Shown here one piece after another: positions 22,388-32,514 of a stretch of DNA of 64,000 nucleotides; position 1 is the stretch's first letter; each line of letters begins with the position of its first letter. Source of the stretch: Pascua guehoae (Eukaryota; Basidiomycota; Tremellomycetes; Trichosporonales; Trichosporonaceae); NCBI GenBank assembly GCA_001600415.1, contig BCJX01000017.1:344514-408513 (forward strand), in the 5' to 3' direction. Below the pieces are notes generated by a model that saw only the letters and a list, made by a program, of their open reading frames with translations, had not been told where the DNA came from and did no database searches. A program made the translations under genes and the position numbers.

Positions 22388-24400
22388 ATGACCTCGTCAA
22401 GCTCATCAACCATGGCAGTCATCCAGCGCGACCCTCTCGAGTGCACCGCCTCTGCGTGCGAGCACGCCCGCCCCCATCGAAGTCATCAAGTGCCCCGTTT
22501 GTGAGCTGCGCTGGTGCCAGGCGCACGTCCTCTCGGACAAACATGCATGCTCGATGCTCGAGGTGGGTACACTTGCCCCTCACGTAGCTGACGATAGCCC
22601 AAGGATCGGGGCCGGATCGCCCAGCACACCACCGATGCGCAGGTAAGCGACCTGAAACCTGAAACGCCCTCTCTCCCCCCCTCGTCCTCATCTTTCCTCT
22701 CCCCTGTCCCTTCCCCCCCCCCCCCCCTCCCCTCCCCCTCCCACGTCTCGTCTCACAGCAGCTCTACGCCACCTCCGCACACCTCGCGAGGGTCGCGCCC
22801 GTCGCGGCCACCGCGATCCGGCACGTCCCCGTGACCAGCTTCACCCTCCCGCCCACATCCGCCAGGCGGAGCGAGTACGAAACCTGGCGCCGGGGCGCGA
22901 TGCACTTCCACGTCCCCCTCGCCTTTGCGGACGGGACGCGGTGGGTGGCCCGCGCGAGGATCCCGCACCACCAGTGCACGCCGGCATTTCGCGCGCTCTT
23001 CCTCCAGAGCGAGGTTGCCACCATCAAGGCGCTCCGGACCGTCGCGCCCGAGTGGGTGCTGGAGGCTTGGATGCCCCCGCAGGAGCGTGAGTCCCGATGG
23101 GCGGGACGTGGGACTGGAGGATGTGGCTGACATTGAGCGGGGCTGGATTACTTCTTTGTCGAGGCGCTCGAGGAGGGCTCGCGGCCGATTCGGACGTTTG
23201 TTAAGCCCCAGTGGATGGTGGATCGGCAGGCGAGGGAGGTGGAGGGAGAGGAGAAGACTATCAAGAACGACAAGGGGGAGGACAAGGGGGAGAAGAAGGG
23301 GGAGGCAAAAGGGGAGGAGAAGGATCATCAAGTCAACAAGGACAACGGCAGCTTGAAGAACGACGATGGGGAGGGAATCCACACTCAAAAGGTCGACAAC
23401 GGCGGTAAGGGGGAGGACACGGGCAGCGAGAAAGACGACAGCAAAAGCAAGGGGGCGGAGAACGGCAGCAAGGACGAAGGCTCGGAGGACGGCTCCCTGT
23501 GGCCCCCAGGCCCCCAGGCCACCACGAATGGCACCCCCACGCCTCGGTCGGCCTGCGCGACCTCGCCGCGTTCATCGTCAAGGTCGCCTCGCTCCCCTTC
23601 AAGGGTATCGGGAGCCTGGTGGCCGACCCAACCTCGTCTTGCGGGTATGCGGTGGGCCCACTGCTGAACATGAACAACCTGTCGTACCCGCTCGGCCCGT
23701 TCCGCACGTCGCAGGAGCACTGGCTCGCGCTGATCGACGAGCGCCTCCGGCTCATCGAGGCGGGCACGTGGCTGGGCCCGCGCACGCGCGTCATCGCCTA
23801 CCTCGTCTTGCTGGAGATGCGGGCGCTGGTCGCCGCCGACGACGACATGGCCGTCGAGCAGGTGACGTACCTCACGCACCGGGATATCAAGCCGGACAAC
23901 TTTTGGGTGCGCAACGACGGCTCGCTGAGTGCCGTGATTGACTGGGAATTGTACGTTCCGTCCCATTCCCTCGTCAACGTCCAACCCTGACGTTTAGCGC
24001 GTACACGGCCCCGCTCGCCGAGGCGTTCGCTCTCGGCGTCTACGACCTCGACGACGACGACCCGCAGCGCGCCATGATGACCCTCCTCGCCGACCATGTT
24101 GCCGAGCTCGGGCGCGAGGATGTCGCCAAGGCCATGCGCGCAGAGTCAAAGTACGACATGCTCAACCGCATCATGGAGTGCTACCGAGACTTTGGGGACG
24201 AGTACGACAAAGTGTGGAAACTCCGCGTCGAGGTGCTCGGACCCGACGAGGCGGGCCCCAAGCCCCAGAGCCTCGACGAGTGGCGCGAGGGCGTCGAGGC
24301 ACGGTTTGGGAATCACCCGGGTCTCGTCCAGGTGTTGAAGAATGAGGAGGGGCTCGAGGAAAAGTATGATGAGATCGAGAGGCGCCTCATGTGGTGGTAG
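22388..24400 (+). pseudogene. AN1-type zinc finger plus APH/kinase-like protein, with an apparent 1-base frameshift in exon 1
   Basis: Six exons chain well: 22388-22562, 22598-22642, 22759-23086, 23138-23404, 23518-23950 and 23998-24400, ending ERRLMWW. Exon 1 encodes an AN1 zinc finger split between two frames: ECTASACEHARP in the ATG frame, then IEVIKCPVCELRWCQAHVLS and DKHAC one frame over. The shift falls in a CCCCC run at 22471-22475. The later exons form an aminoglycoside-phosphotransferase/protein-kinase-like fold: WVARARIPH, the catalytic-loop THRDIKPDNFWV, the metal-binding AVIDWEFAYT, and a helical C-terminal lobe. A Lys/Glu/Asp-rich insert (about 70 residues) sits in the N-lobe. 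Because everything else is intact, a sequencing or assembly indel is more likely than true gene death. The type is given as pseudogene only because the sequence as shown cannot be translated through. Substrate unknown. Confidence 0.7.
22714..22730 (+). repeat. Poly-C tract in an intron
   Basis: A run of about 15 C in the intron between exons 2 and 3 of the AN1/APH gene, within a longer CT-rich stretch. Confidence 0.8.
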
Positions 24401-25246
24401 TGAAGGTAGTGTTCCCAGCGTCTGTATTGTCGACGCTCGACTTTGAATGCTCGTGAGATGGCCCGAGCAGATTAGAAGTCGGTGGCACTCGAGGTGAGAC
24501 GGCCACTGAAGCAGCCACGGTTTTGCCAGATTTCCCAGTCGGCCAGGCTAACGCGTCCGAGACTGCGACAAGACAACTTAACCATGTCCATCCAGGATCT
24601 TGATCTCCTCGTGCCTTCGGACGAGCCCTCCTAGTGGCAAGCGATAACCGCACTGGCACTGACGAGCGCCCTCTATCAGCTCCTGATCTCGACCCTTGCT
24701 TCGCTAGGACACTCCAGCAGTCAAACTCACCTCACCCACCTCGGCCTCGTATGGAGTCGCCGGTCACGGCCAGCACAATCGCTGCACAGGTAATGTACGT
24801 CATCGCGACGAGCATGCGCCGGTGTCTGAATCCAGGTGATAACCGTGTTGGAATAGTGACAGCCTTGTCGCGCTGCCAGTCGCCCCCCGCGGGGCGCCGC
24901 GTGGCGCGCGACCTTGTAAGGGTAGAACTCGGTATCTCCGCTCTTCATGTTACTCTATTCTCTAGATTCTACAACAGACCAGAGGGGGACGCACGCAACG
25001 CCCAAAGTACGACAGGGCGACCGTGGCCGCGTACAAGCCAGCACGGCTCGGGTGCACCTTGGGCAAGGATGCTGGTGTCGTGTCAGATGTGGGTTTTCCA
25101 CTGCCCGTCCTTAATCCCACTCGCTCTCTCCATGCGACATGGCTGCCGAGATGCTTGCTGCGGCCCGCCTCGTCTCGCCAAGCCCCACGCTGTCGGTGCC
25201 GCGACAGCCATGTCCCGTCGGTCTCTGAGATTATCCGCAACTCTAG

Positions 25247-25508
25247 TACAGGAGCGACCGGAAAATTGAGACTGCCACACTAAGCTCGGTCACGATGCGG
25301 AGCATGGACACTCTCATCAATACCGTGGTACGAATAGTAGGCCGTACATCAGCTCAAAGCAACCTTGCAGCTGTAGTTTGCACTATCCATGCACATCAAG
25401 GACTGCGACCTCAAGTGGGAGGTGGCGGAGCCTACACTTCCTGCATTTGGGGTACGAGACCCTGCAGCGGCCGAGCTCAACTGGCCCAATACTCCGGTCG
25501 CGCCTGGA
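25247..25508. mobile_element. MITE-like inverted-repeat element, copy B
   Basis: The left end is TACAGGAGCGACCGGAAAAT, continuing TGAGACTGCCAC. The right end on the other strand reads CAGGCGCGACCGGAGTATTG, continuing GGCCAGTTGAGCTCGG. About 262 bases. The interior shares AAGCTCGGT and GCATGGA-type segments with copy D. No ORF of transposase type. Confidence 0.6.
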
Positions 25509-25640
25509 CTTGAAGCCTCGCTCGCGCCCATATCTATGCAACGTCGTCTACAACGTGTTCGGTAGTTTTGGTCTGCTCTGCACCGTGACGATCATTGAGG
25601 CGTGTTGCGTATGTGTGAGGCCCCCCTACCTCTCGAGAGG

Positions 25641-25860
25641 ACAGGTGCGTCCGAAAAGTCATGAAACTGCCACAGTAAGCTCGGGTACACGCCCAGTCCG
25701 TATGGGGAGGCGGGCAGGGCAGGTGGGACACAACAAGCAGGAAACAGTGGTGTGTCCACTTGCCATGCCATTGCATTGGTCTAGACAGTTTCCATGCCCA
25801 ATTTCGACTGGACCAAGCTCAAAGTAGCAGTCTCAAGACTTTCCGGAGGCACACGTACCT
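25641..25860. mobile_element. MITE-like inverted-repeat element, copy C
   Basis: The left end is ACAGGTGCGTCCGAAAAGTC, continuing ATGAAACTGCCAC. The right end on the other strand reads AGGTACGTGTGCCTCCGGAA, continuing AGTCTTGAGACTGCTAC. About 220 bases. The interior (GGACACAACAAGCAGG, CTTGCCATGCCATTG) is clearly related to copy E. Confidence 0.65.
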
Positions 25861-26082
25861 GCTCTGCCCATTGCGCGGCATAGTAACACTTGGGGGGGAC
25901 ATCTCCCACACATGGGCTAGTCTGTGTCTTCAATCCTCTCCGCATTCAAACAGGCGTACACGCGACTAGGACTGAAAAGAGGCCTGCTGGTGTTGTTCAC
26001 TTTCCACCCGACTCTGTAGCCTGTTCCACGTCGATCTCACAATAATTTCTCGGCGAGAGAGCCCCCGCACGCTCGTACTTGA

Positions 26083-26359
26083 TACAGGCGTGACCGGAAA
26101 GTATTGAGACTGCCACGTTGAGCTCGGTGCAAGCATGGAGGGTCTCGTATGTACAAAAAATGCCATCTCCCACCCTTGTCTCGAGGCTATAGTTGGTGAT
26201 GTGCATGGTGGACATTACCATTTGGTAGAAGTTACCCTGATGCACAGCTTCCTACCGGTACCATTGGATTGATGTAGACAGTGACCACGCTCAACATCGC
26301 GTGCGACAGGACTGAAGGTGACAGTCTCTAAACTTTCCAACTTTCCGGCCTCACCTGTG
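26083..26359. mobile_element. MITE-like inverted-repeat element, copy D
   Basis: The left end is TACAGGCGTGACCGGAAAGT, continuing ATTGAGACTGCCAC. The right end on the other strand reads ACAGGTGAGGCCGGAAAGTT, followed by GGAAAGTTTAGAGACTGTCA, which shows a small internal duplication. About 277 bases, related to copy B inside (TTGAGCTCGGTGCAAGCATG). Confidence 0.65.
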
Positions 26360-26562
26360 CTCGCCCGCGCCCTTGCCAATCGCTCAAGAGCGACAATGGT
26401 TGTCACCCTCCACAAACTCCCGCTCTGCCACCTCGCTGCCACCTCGTCGTACTGGCCATCCAGTCTTGGAATATTCTTTCGTGGCAGTGTAAGTTGCCAG
26501 TGACTAACACCCACTGCGTGCCACCCTCTTTCGGCCAGATGGTCATGGGACACTCGCTCAGG

Positions 26563-26757
26563 TACAGGTGTGTCCCGAAAGTCGTGGGACTGCCACATTG
26601 AGCTTGGGTGCACGCACACGAAATGCAGGGTACAACGAGGAGGGAACACCACTGTGGTCGCTTGTCATGCCATTGTTTGGTCGGTAGAGTGCCTATGCGC
26701 ATTTTCGCCTGGCCCGAGCTCAACGTGTAGCCTCATTTTCGGGACGCACGTGTACCT
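26563..26757. mobile_element. MITE-like inverted-repeat element, copy E
   Basis: The left end is TACAGGTGTGTCCCGAAAGT, continuing CGTGGGACTGCCAC. The right end on the other strand reads AGGTACACGTGCGTCCCGAA, continuing AATGAGGCTACACGTTGAGC. About 195 bases; the interior (GTACAACGAGGAGGGAACA, CATGCCATTG) matches copy C. Confidence 0.65.
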
Positions 26758-26765
26758 CCAGGGTG

Positions 26766-26804
26766 GCTGGGACTGGCACTGGCACTGGCACTGGCACTGG
26801 CACG
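26766..26804 (+). repeat. Hexamer microsatellite ACTGGC
   Basis: About six tandem copies of ACTGGC immediately downstream of inverted-repeat element E. Confidence 0.85.
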
Positions 26805-26808
26805 AGGA

Positions 26809-26862
26809 ACACCCCTGCCACAACGCACACCCCTGCCACAACGCACACCCCTGCCACAACGG
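26809..26862 (+). repeat. 18-bp minisatellite, three copies
   Basis: Three copies of CACCCCTGCCACAACGCA, the last ending in GG. Confidence 0.85.
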
Positions 26863-27065
26863 ACACGACGTCGCTCCGCAACGAGCGCAGCCGCTCTTGT
26901 CGGGTCGCGTCAGTCGCCGTGTTCCTTGGACCTGTGGGTGGCTGTAGCCGTGTTTGGTGACAAATAGCCACAAACAACTCTCCCCTCCCTACTGTTGGTC
27001 ACAAAAAGACGCAATAGCCACATCCTTATTTGGCAACACTGCCAAAACGGGGTGCAACATGGGGC

Positions 27066-27119
27066 GTCAGGCTGTGCGTCAGGCTGTGCGTCAGGCTGTG
27101 CATCGGGCTGTGCGTCAGT
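27066..27119 (+). repeat. 12-bp minisatellite GTCAGGCTGTGC
   Basis: Four to five tandem copies of GTCAGGCTGTGC with one variant (ATCGGGCTGTGC). Confidence 0.85.
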
Positions 27120-27793
27120 CTCGAGGCGTCAACACACTGGGAGGAAAGTGCGTCCAAGTGGCAAGAGACATGAGGCCCAAGCCAAGTCCAGTCACTAGAA
27201 AGAGCTGCTGCCGTCCGTAACAGCTGCCGTAACTGAGCAAGAAAAGCGCAGGTGGGAGTGTAGCTCTCTCCCGGACGTGTAGTGCAGTGAGCACACATTC
27301 AGCAAGCACGGTGTCCGTGTTGGGGCTGTGTGAAGAAACCCGTCGACCACAGGCCAAGACGCCAAGCGGCAAATCACCAACCCGCGCTCGAGTGAGCAAC
27401 TTGGCGGGAATGGGATCATGCCAAAGTGTACGCTGGCGACCATGTTTCCTCCCTCTGTGCTACGGCACGCCGGCCGACGTCCGAGACCAAACAAACGACG
27501 GCACAAACCTTGCCCAACAACGTTGGATAATTAATTAATTTGTCTCATTTCCTCCAGGCAGCAAGCGCCACAGCATATACTCTTCCCACCGTCTTGGGCC
27601 AAACTCTACCCCAGCCGAGCCGGACAGAACGCACCCCTAAAACACACATACGCTCCCAGATTGGCCTTTTGCGAAATTATGCGTGTCGCTCGCTGTTGCT
27701 TTAGGTTACTGGTTGCAACGTGTCAACTGTGATTGAGCCTGTGGAACCGGTGCGGCCCAAGAAACGCGACCAACGCTCCCCACTCCTGCTGCC

Positions 27794-27827
27794 GCAGACG
27801 CCGTCGCCGTCGCCGTCGCCGTCGCGC
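27794..27827 (+). repeat. GCCGTC hexamer repeat
   Basis: About five copies of the hexamer GCCGTC. Confidence 0.75.
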
Positions 27828-28063
27828 AGTCGCCGGCATTCTCCAGGACGCGGGACCTGGATGACGATAGTGTTCAGACTGAAACACACGGCACCAGGTC
27901 GGCGTAATTACTGTAATTGAACGACTCGGGCCGCCAGACACAGGCACACTTCGCCTGGTCGTTGCACTTGGCTTCTTGGCGGGCGGGACTGGATGACATC
28001 TCGGTGTAGTAACTCGTTTTGGTATGGACGACTTGGCGTACTGGACATGGCTGTGCCGCAGAC

Positions 28064-28121
28064 CGAGGGACAGAGGGACGGAGGGACAGAGGGACAGAGG
28101 GACAGAGGGACAGAGGGACAG
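28064..28121 (+). repeat. 8-bp minisatellite GGGACAGA
   Basis: Seven to eight tandem copies of GGGACAGA, one with a G variant. Read on the minus strand it gives the artefactual repeat protein CPSVPLSL. Confidence 0.85.
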
Positions 28122-28149
28122 AGGGACGCGCAGGAACGCCCCGACGCAG

Positions 28150-28187
28150 GCACGACGGCACCACGGCACCACGGCACCACGGCACGG
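28150..28187 (+). repeat. 8-bp minisatellite GGCACCAC
   Basis: Three to four tandem copies of GGCACCAC. Confidence 0.8.
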
Positions 28188-29546
28188 TGAACCGGCAAGA
28201 CCGGGGCAACGGAGATGCGACGAGACCGCCCGACCGGGAGGTGTAGAGGCACGGATGTTTGGGACTGGCAGTCGCCGGCGTCTGCTTACAGTCAAGGTTG
28301 GAGACTACCACAATCGGCCGTGTAGCTTGTTGGACGGGCGCGCAGATCACACTCTGGGATAGTGGGGGCTAAACACAGTGTCGGCTGGATGCCGACGAGG
28401 TGTGTGTCTGTTCGGGGCTGAGGACGCTTGGCCCAAACAAATGCGAGTTTCGGGCGAGAAGTGTTGCGCGTTGGTGTCCTGTCGAGTGGTGGTGCCACTT
28501 TCGGCCGTGCGACTCTGTCAGTAGTCAGATGCCACATTTCCAGCCGCCAGCCATGCCAGCCGTGTCCCATATCAACCATTCTCGCAGCCCCGCCGAACGG
28601 ATTATGGCGTCCATTCAGCCCGCAGGACTAACTCTCCGACCTAGACTACACACGGGACCACAGTCTGTGCGGTGCGCTTCGGCCTGGACCAGGACCACCT
28701 AGAATACGGACCTGGCCTGGGGACCTGGCGTTTGGACCTGGTCCTGGTGGACCCAGAAACGTACCTAACACCAGCGGGAAGATTGCAGCAGCATTGGTCG
28801 ACCCGGCATTGGCCAAACTTTAACCTCTTCGCCCATCATACTGTACTCGGGCGGTGCGGGGCTTACGGCAGTGCTCAAGTGTTCAATTTAGCGACCTCCG
28901 CCCGCCCTTGTGCGTCGGGGAACGTGGTGCGTGTTCTCTGTGGCGAAAATGTCGAGCAGCATGCTCCATTCTCGCGGAATGGGTGACGGTCGCGAGGCAG
29001 AGAGTGAAGACACAGCAGGCAAAAGGTTTGAGATGAAACTTTCCCATTGACGGGCCGAAACCTAGAGTAGAGTAGAGCACTGCCTTATCGTGTTATTTTA
29101 CAAACAAACATTGCAATGCCTCTTGATGGTCACACCGAGATGGGAGTGGCGGCTTCCGGCTTCCCCGAAGCTCGACCAGCGTGGGCAGGAATACACCTGC
29201 AGCGAGCGCCCACTTGTCCCCCACTCCCCCTGCATGCCGATCTACTACCCCCCACCCCCTGCCCTCACCGCCATACGGTACGCTCCACTGAATTGTTCCT
29301 TGTCGGCACTGACGCTGACATTTTCGGCGACGGCGACCGTCTTGACGCTGCACAGCATACATGACGCAATGGCAACGGACCTGGGACCTGATGGGCAGGG
29401 GAAGGCCGGCGTGCGAGTGTTGTTTGTGTGTGAGCGCCTCTGCCTTGCCCATGGCATGATGCCTGTGAGCGCTGGGCAAGTGTAGTTGGAGCTAGGCTGC
29501 GTCATGACACACAACTCTACTGCCAGGTGATTGTGTATTTGACTCG

Positions 29547-29645
29547 CGGTTGCTCGTGTGGTTGTTCTTGTGGTTGTTCTTGTGGTTCTTGTGGTTGTTC
29601 TTGTGGTTGTTCTGGCAGCCGGGTTCTTGTTGTTGTTCTGGCAGC
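29547..29645 (+). repeat. TTGTGGTTGTTC minisatellite
   Basis: Six or more copies of a 9-12 base unit (TTGTGGTTGTTC and TTGTGGTTC). Near 29610-29650 this gives way to a second motif, GTTCTGGCAGCCGG, present twice. Confidence 0.8.
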
Positions 29646-32103
29646 CGGCGACGTCCTTGTGTGCATTCGCCGGTCGCCAAGTGTGTGTCGGGTACGTGCA
29701 GTTGGCGACGACAGTATCACCAGGGGGTACGATTGCTACGCGGGCCTGCACTATCAGGGCCGGCGCAGCCCAGGGGAGAGGAGAGGCGCGGGATGCCGTT
29801 TGTGCCAGGCACGCAACCCGACCATCCTACGAAATGGCAGTTTAGACCCGACGAGAGGGTGCCGTAGGGAATGATCTTGGGAGCCGTACAAGCTCTGAAA
29901 TGTCGCTCGGCAGACGTCAGAGGGGTGTAGTCCAATGCGGATGCGGATATGTCGAGTTGCTCGTGGCGCAGGGATATGGCAAGGCTTTGGCGCCAGGAAC
30001 ATTTGATGATGGTGGGTGGCGACGTCCCGCACCTCCCGGGGCCCACTTGCGATGCTAGCGCGCAGTGTTGTGCATTTCGGGGTCGACCCGTTTGGCAGTT
30101 TCCAGTTAGTTGGGCTGGCCGCTGGGGAGGATGAGTTGGTTTGCGGGGTCGGGACGGTGCCGTGGCGCAGTGGCGCCGTGGGTTAGTGGCGCCGGCGGCA
30201 CGGGCGACCCGGCCCGTTGCATTGGGACATGTTCTGTTGGTGCTGTTGGCGTCGCAACGCACATGTGGGTGGGACAAGGGAGCGAGGGATGGTGTAGTGC
30301 GCGTGGCGCACGGCGTGGCGTCTCGTTCCGCGCCCAAGAAGTAAACCCGCCCCCGTTTGTGATTACTCGGCTCATCGTACTCGCCAGTTGGTAGTCATCA
30401 GAGTTCTTGATTCATTATTAGATACGACGGCCCCGGATAGCGCGGGGAGAACCGACTAGCTGGTTCATTATTGGGCAGCGTCGTACACCCCCGGCTCCCC
30501 ATCGATCCCATTTCTGTACCGTCGGGCCTGTCGTACGTGCACACGCACGCAAGAAGGATTTCACCCGCTAGGACATTCATGCGGCATTGAATCACGCGCT
30601 CCCAGTCAGCACCTCGGCTGGCGGCCGTGGAAGAGTCCGCGTGCATAATTCTCGGAGAAAGGACACGGATCGTTTTGCGAGACATTCTAGCCGACCCTGC
30701 CGTCATCAGAGACGGCTGGCGCGGCCGAGGTTTGTGAACGTGTGGACGGTTGTTGTGGTGCACATGCATCAGATTGTAGTGCCGAGGCACCAGTTGTCCG
30801 GCGAGGAACAGGACAAGGTTTGGCCATGCCGTGCGGCATTGTTGGTCCAAGAGATAAAGTTTGAGGGAGGAGGATCAGCCAGCACATGATAGACCAGTGG
30901 CTCCCCGGCATCCTCATGTCCAGACCTGTGCGGAATGCGTCCTGTCCCACTGACCCGGATGCAGCAAACCTTGGTTCAGATGTGAAGCGACCTGAGACGT
31001 CTGTGGCCGGCATGGGCGGCATTCAGCATGGGCAGTACAGACGGCGTGGACGGTGGCGATGCACACCGCCTGGTCGGCGACATGGCAAGCGGGCGCAATT
31101 TCGAGAAGCGAGGCAACGGCAATGGCGACAAGGAACCAGCCTGGTTCCTGACGTCGCCATATCCTGAAAGAAGGCCATTTCTCGGCGGATTACCCAACGC
31201 TCGCTTCGGCAAGGTGTGTTAAACTACGCGCGCAGGCGCGTCTACGTGTGCTGCACGATCATCGGCCAGACTAGACCCAGGATAAGCCTACTTGGACAAG
31301 GAATCCCTGGATGACAAGTTGATTTCTATGTCGCATCAAGGTGCGTCGCCGTGTTACGTAGGCCTCCCATCTCCGGAAAAAGAAGAGGAAAAAAATTATC
31401 AACTCTTGCGCTAGCGAGGCTGAGGGGTTCGTCATTCGAAAATGTATCGTACTTGCCATTTCATTGTACCTCCCTATCGTACACTGTACGGGACCTAGGA
31501 TGCGCGTTCCTCGTTTCTCCACAGCAGGTCCCAAGATCCCAATGAGTGCATGCAGGCAAAACAACACCCCAAGCCAGGGCAGGGGTGAGGAGTGGATAAG
31601 GGGGGCTGGGCGAGGCGACAGGCCGGCGGCACTGTAGTGCATGTATGCATGCGCCATCCAGTAAGAAGAGTGATCGACCACATTGGCAGCCTTGCGTCCC
31701 GTGCAGCATCCCGCCGGTCATCGGGCCGCGCGCCACTGGGATCCCAGATGGGTCCTTATTTTGAGCTATTGTCGGCATCGGCATCAGTTGGGGGCAGCAA
31801 CGGTAAAGAAGCACAAGTCAAGTAGCAACAGGCACACCCAGGACAGTACAGCACCCAGGTTTGGTCACCAAAGCCGGCCATGCAGACCAGACACCATCAG
31901 TTCGAGATCGCCGCCGCCGCGCCGTTCTGCTCTGCAACACGAGCACATCTGCAGAGGGAGACACTCACTGGGCCTGCAAAGACGCGGCCGATCAAGACGA
32001 CTTGCAAAAGAATGTCACCATTCCGCACGACGCCCCCGCCTCCTATTCATTCTCTGCTCGCGCCATATTTAACAAGTGAGACACTACGCGTCGCCAACAC
32101 ACG

Positions 32104-32179
<76 letters not shown>
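32104..32179 (+). repeat. 76-base poly-C tract
   Basis: Uninterrupted C except for one G at 32146, followed at 32222-32240 by a TC repeat. It lies about 335 bases upstream of the MTD1 start codon. Confidence 0.95.
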
Positions 32180-32182
<3 letters not shown>

Positions 32183-32514
32183 AGTACCCATTCAGAGCTC
32201 GTCACCTCGGACAAGTCTTTATCTCTCTCTCTCTCTCTCCCTCCCTCACCCTACCCATTCTCCTGTGCGCAGCACTCGTGTGGCGTTGTGCACACCCTAC
32301 AACGCATTCTGCCAGGTCACACCCTACAGTACTCTCTTGACACGACTAGTCTTCTAGATCTGGTCCTCTCTGCCATAGCCGTCACCACCTCCTTTGTGAC
32401 TCTAGTCTCGTCTCTTGTCACCTCACACGACACCTGCCCGTTTCAACAACGTCCACATTGCTCTAAAGCAGCACCCACCTTCGTTACTCCTTCCTCTTCC
32501 TTTCGTCCTCGAAA

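Larger units (their letters stand above)
24401..32514. other. 8.1-kb gene desert with inverted-repeat elements and minisatellites
   Basis: I find no ORF with recognisable motifs or sensible splice chains between the AN1/APH gene and MTD1. Long translations here are products of tandem repeats (for example PSVPLSLC units) or of poly-C (poly-Pro). The region holds four inverted-repeat elements (25.2-26.8 kb), at least seven tandem-repeat arrays (26.7-29.7 kb) and a 76-base poly-C tract near MTD1. The remainder is apparently non-coding and less GC-rich in codon-like pattern than the genes around it. Confidence 0.6.

Noticed and set aside
26766..28190. CRISPR-like spaced repeats
   Set aside because: The arrays are head-to-tail minisatellites without unique spacers, and the genome is eukaryotic.
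27874..28350. Repeat protein with PSVPLSLC units on the minus strand
   Set aside because: It is only the translation of an 8-bp minisatellite in three frames, without promoter, splice or homology signals.
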